From JAFNGF01 sp964567045 (lineage in GTDB: Bacteria > Planctomycetota > Phycisphaerae > Sedimentisphaerales > Anaerobacaceae), in assembly GCA_964567045.1 (NCBI GenBank), contig CAZMLE010000156.1, positions 1 to 5,590 of the forward strand: a stretch of DNA of 5,590 nt, in the 5' to 3' direction. Made by a program: the position numbers and the translations under genes. This document shows positions 4,879-5,590 of the stretch, in pieces (position 1 is the stretch's first letter; each line of letters begins with the position of its first letter). Below the pieces are notes generated by a model, which was given only the letters and a program-made list of their open reading frames with translations, was not told the DNA's origin and searched no databases.

Positions 4879-4992
4879 ATCCTGTGCACAATTTTTCACT
4901 TTTTCATAACCAATTGTAAGTACAACACTTATGGCATGAGTATTTTTGCCGGATTCCCAGATAATGGATTGTGCGGTTGTAGCCAAGTTGTA
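4870..4992. repeat. diverged direct repeat, copy B
   Basis: Second copy of the repeat described at 2981-3102, same orientation: CGGTCATTGAA (4869-4879), TTTTTCATAA (4900-4909), ATTTTTGC (4942-4949), CAGATAA (4958-4964), GTTGTAGCC (4976-4984) and GTTGTA (4987-4992). Its left edge interrupts the exported-protein stub. A minus-strand frame stays open here (including YNLATTAQS) where copy A has stops. Confidence 0.65.
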
Positions 4993-5284
4993 GCCTGCGA
5001 GGGGTGTCGAAGTTCTCTTACAAGGCAGAATATTGTGGCACTCCTCAATCGAAAGAGAGGAGCAACGGAGAATACAAAGCATGCCTACGTGAGAGAGCTA
5101 TATTACGTCTACTCGACCTGTCGACTCACGAAAATAGGCGATCACCCCTTCGCTCGTCCCGGGCGGCTCTCACTCCACCGCGCTCCATCGCCGACCCGCT
5201 GCGAAAGCGGTGAGCAAAAGAACACTGAGTTTGTCAGAAGGTTTCTTATGGTATTCACCCCGCCAAGATAATACAATTAGCCGC
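4993..5284. other. region without a supported gene
   Basis: Several overlapping plus-strand frames are open here, but none gives recognisable protein. There is a CTCCTC/GAGGAG inverted repeat (5041-5046 with 5057-5062). CACTGAGTTTGTCAGAAG (5223-5240) resembles a degenerate copy of the common bacterial intergenic motif CACTGAGCCTGTCGAAG. No tRNA or terminator was found. Confidence 0.3.
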
Positions 5285-5311
5285 ATGCAGCGAGTTGACG
5301 TAAGTCCAGCA

Positions 5312-5590
5312 ATGACAAGGAGGACGAGGTTTTTCAACGGGACAGGGAGACGAAAAGGTCTATTACCTGGCGTTTACGGCGAAGGCGGGACAATCGCAAA
5401 ACACCCTGCTGCACAGCCAGCGCGACGGGATGTGCAAGAGCAGAACGGCGAGCCGGTGTATGTGTCGAGAGTGAACCGCGAATGGACATCGAAGCCCAAT
5501 GTGCTGGACATTGCGCTGGCGCAGGGGGATAATCGGTTCTTGGTCAAGCTGACGAACGTCAGCGGGGACTGGTCGCTCAGCCTCAAGCTG
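5312..5590 (+). CDS. partial PA14-like / carbohydrate-associated beta-sandwich protein, open at the right edge, likely frameshifted
   Basis: From about 5405 to the edge the frame reads VQEQNGEPVYVSRVNREW, then VLDIALAQGDNRFLVKLTN and VSGDWSLSLKL. This is the second half of a PA14/GLEYA-like module, in which 'NGxxV…NR…LxxGxNxLLVKxTNxxGxW' is typical of PVC secreted enzymes and cytochromes. The expected first half, VYYLAFTAKAG…LLHSQRDG, lies in a different frame at about 5346-5430, which hits a stop at about 5471. A frame change between about 5400 and 5430 would restore it. The frame is open back past ATG 5285 and 5312 without a ribosome binding site, so the true start is not here and the left part was probably lost. 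The domain recognition is moderate; the frameshift is inferred from the two matching halves. Confidence 0.5.
   Translation, partial: MTRRTRFFNGTGRRKGLLPGVYGEGGTIAKHPAAQPARRDVQEQNGEPVYVSRVNREWTSKPNVLDIALAQGDNRFLVKLTNVSGDWSLSLKL

Noticed and set aside
4936..5271. 111-codon plus-strand frame across repeat copy B
   Set aside because: It starts within the repeat, shows no recognisable protein pattern, and has two competing open frames; not supported as a gene.
1..5590. CRISPR array or tRNA genes
   Set aside because: No regularly spaced repeats with unique spacers and no TTCRA loop with a cloverleaf were found on either strand; the repeats seen occur only twice each.

Overview
The window looks like accessory DNA from a bacterium of the Planctomycetota/Verrucomicrobiota/Lentisphaerota kind. 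The evidence is a GH95 (alpha-L-fucosidase family) N-terminus with a lipidless Sec-type leader, overlapped by the tail of a sulfatase, plus a sialidase (BNR-repeat) tail and a PA14-like sheet domain. Such fucose/sulfate/sialate gene sets are typical of polysaccharide-degrading PVC bacteria. This is inference from gene content; no rRNA or tRNA is present to settle it.

Left part (about 1-2110, minus strand, moderately AT-rich): a compact unidirectional cassette of five small genes. In transcription order they are an 89-aa protein (1745-2014), a ~98-aa DUF960-like protein (1395-1691), a 145-aa unknown protein (914-1351), a 139-aa member of the 'RHGD/GExTGHxH/QREYxP' family (332-751) and a zinc-ribbon protein (9-260, perhaps frameshifted). 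Three of the five starts have a clear Shine-Dalgarno sequence 7-9 nt upstream. A sigma70-like promoter lies at 2078-2106, overlapped downstream by a 30-bp dyad and preceded by a 112-bp nested inverted repeat. None of the five has an obvious enzymatic motif; together they are the best candidate here for an undescribed system.

Middle (about 2205-3770): no intact gene that can be named with confidence. It holds an AT-rich stretch with small repeats, the last 47 codons of a sialidase, a short minus-strand ORF of unknown function, the C-terminal third of an IS3-type transposase, and one copy of a ~120-bp diverged repeat.

Right part (about 3767-5590, plus strand, GC-rich up to ~4850): the last ~38 codons of a sulfatase overlap by ATGA with a GH95 gene that stops after its inserted jelly-roll domain, before any catalytic domain. 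The start of a further exported protein follows and is cut off, apparently by the second copy of the diverged repeat. The window ends inside a PA14-like domain that seems to be spread over two frames. The overall picture is a decayed and rearranged glycan-degradation region beside an apparently intact small-gene cassette.
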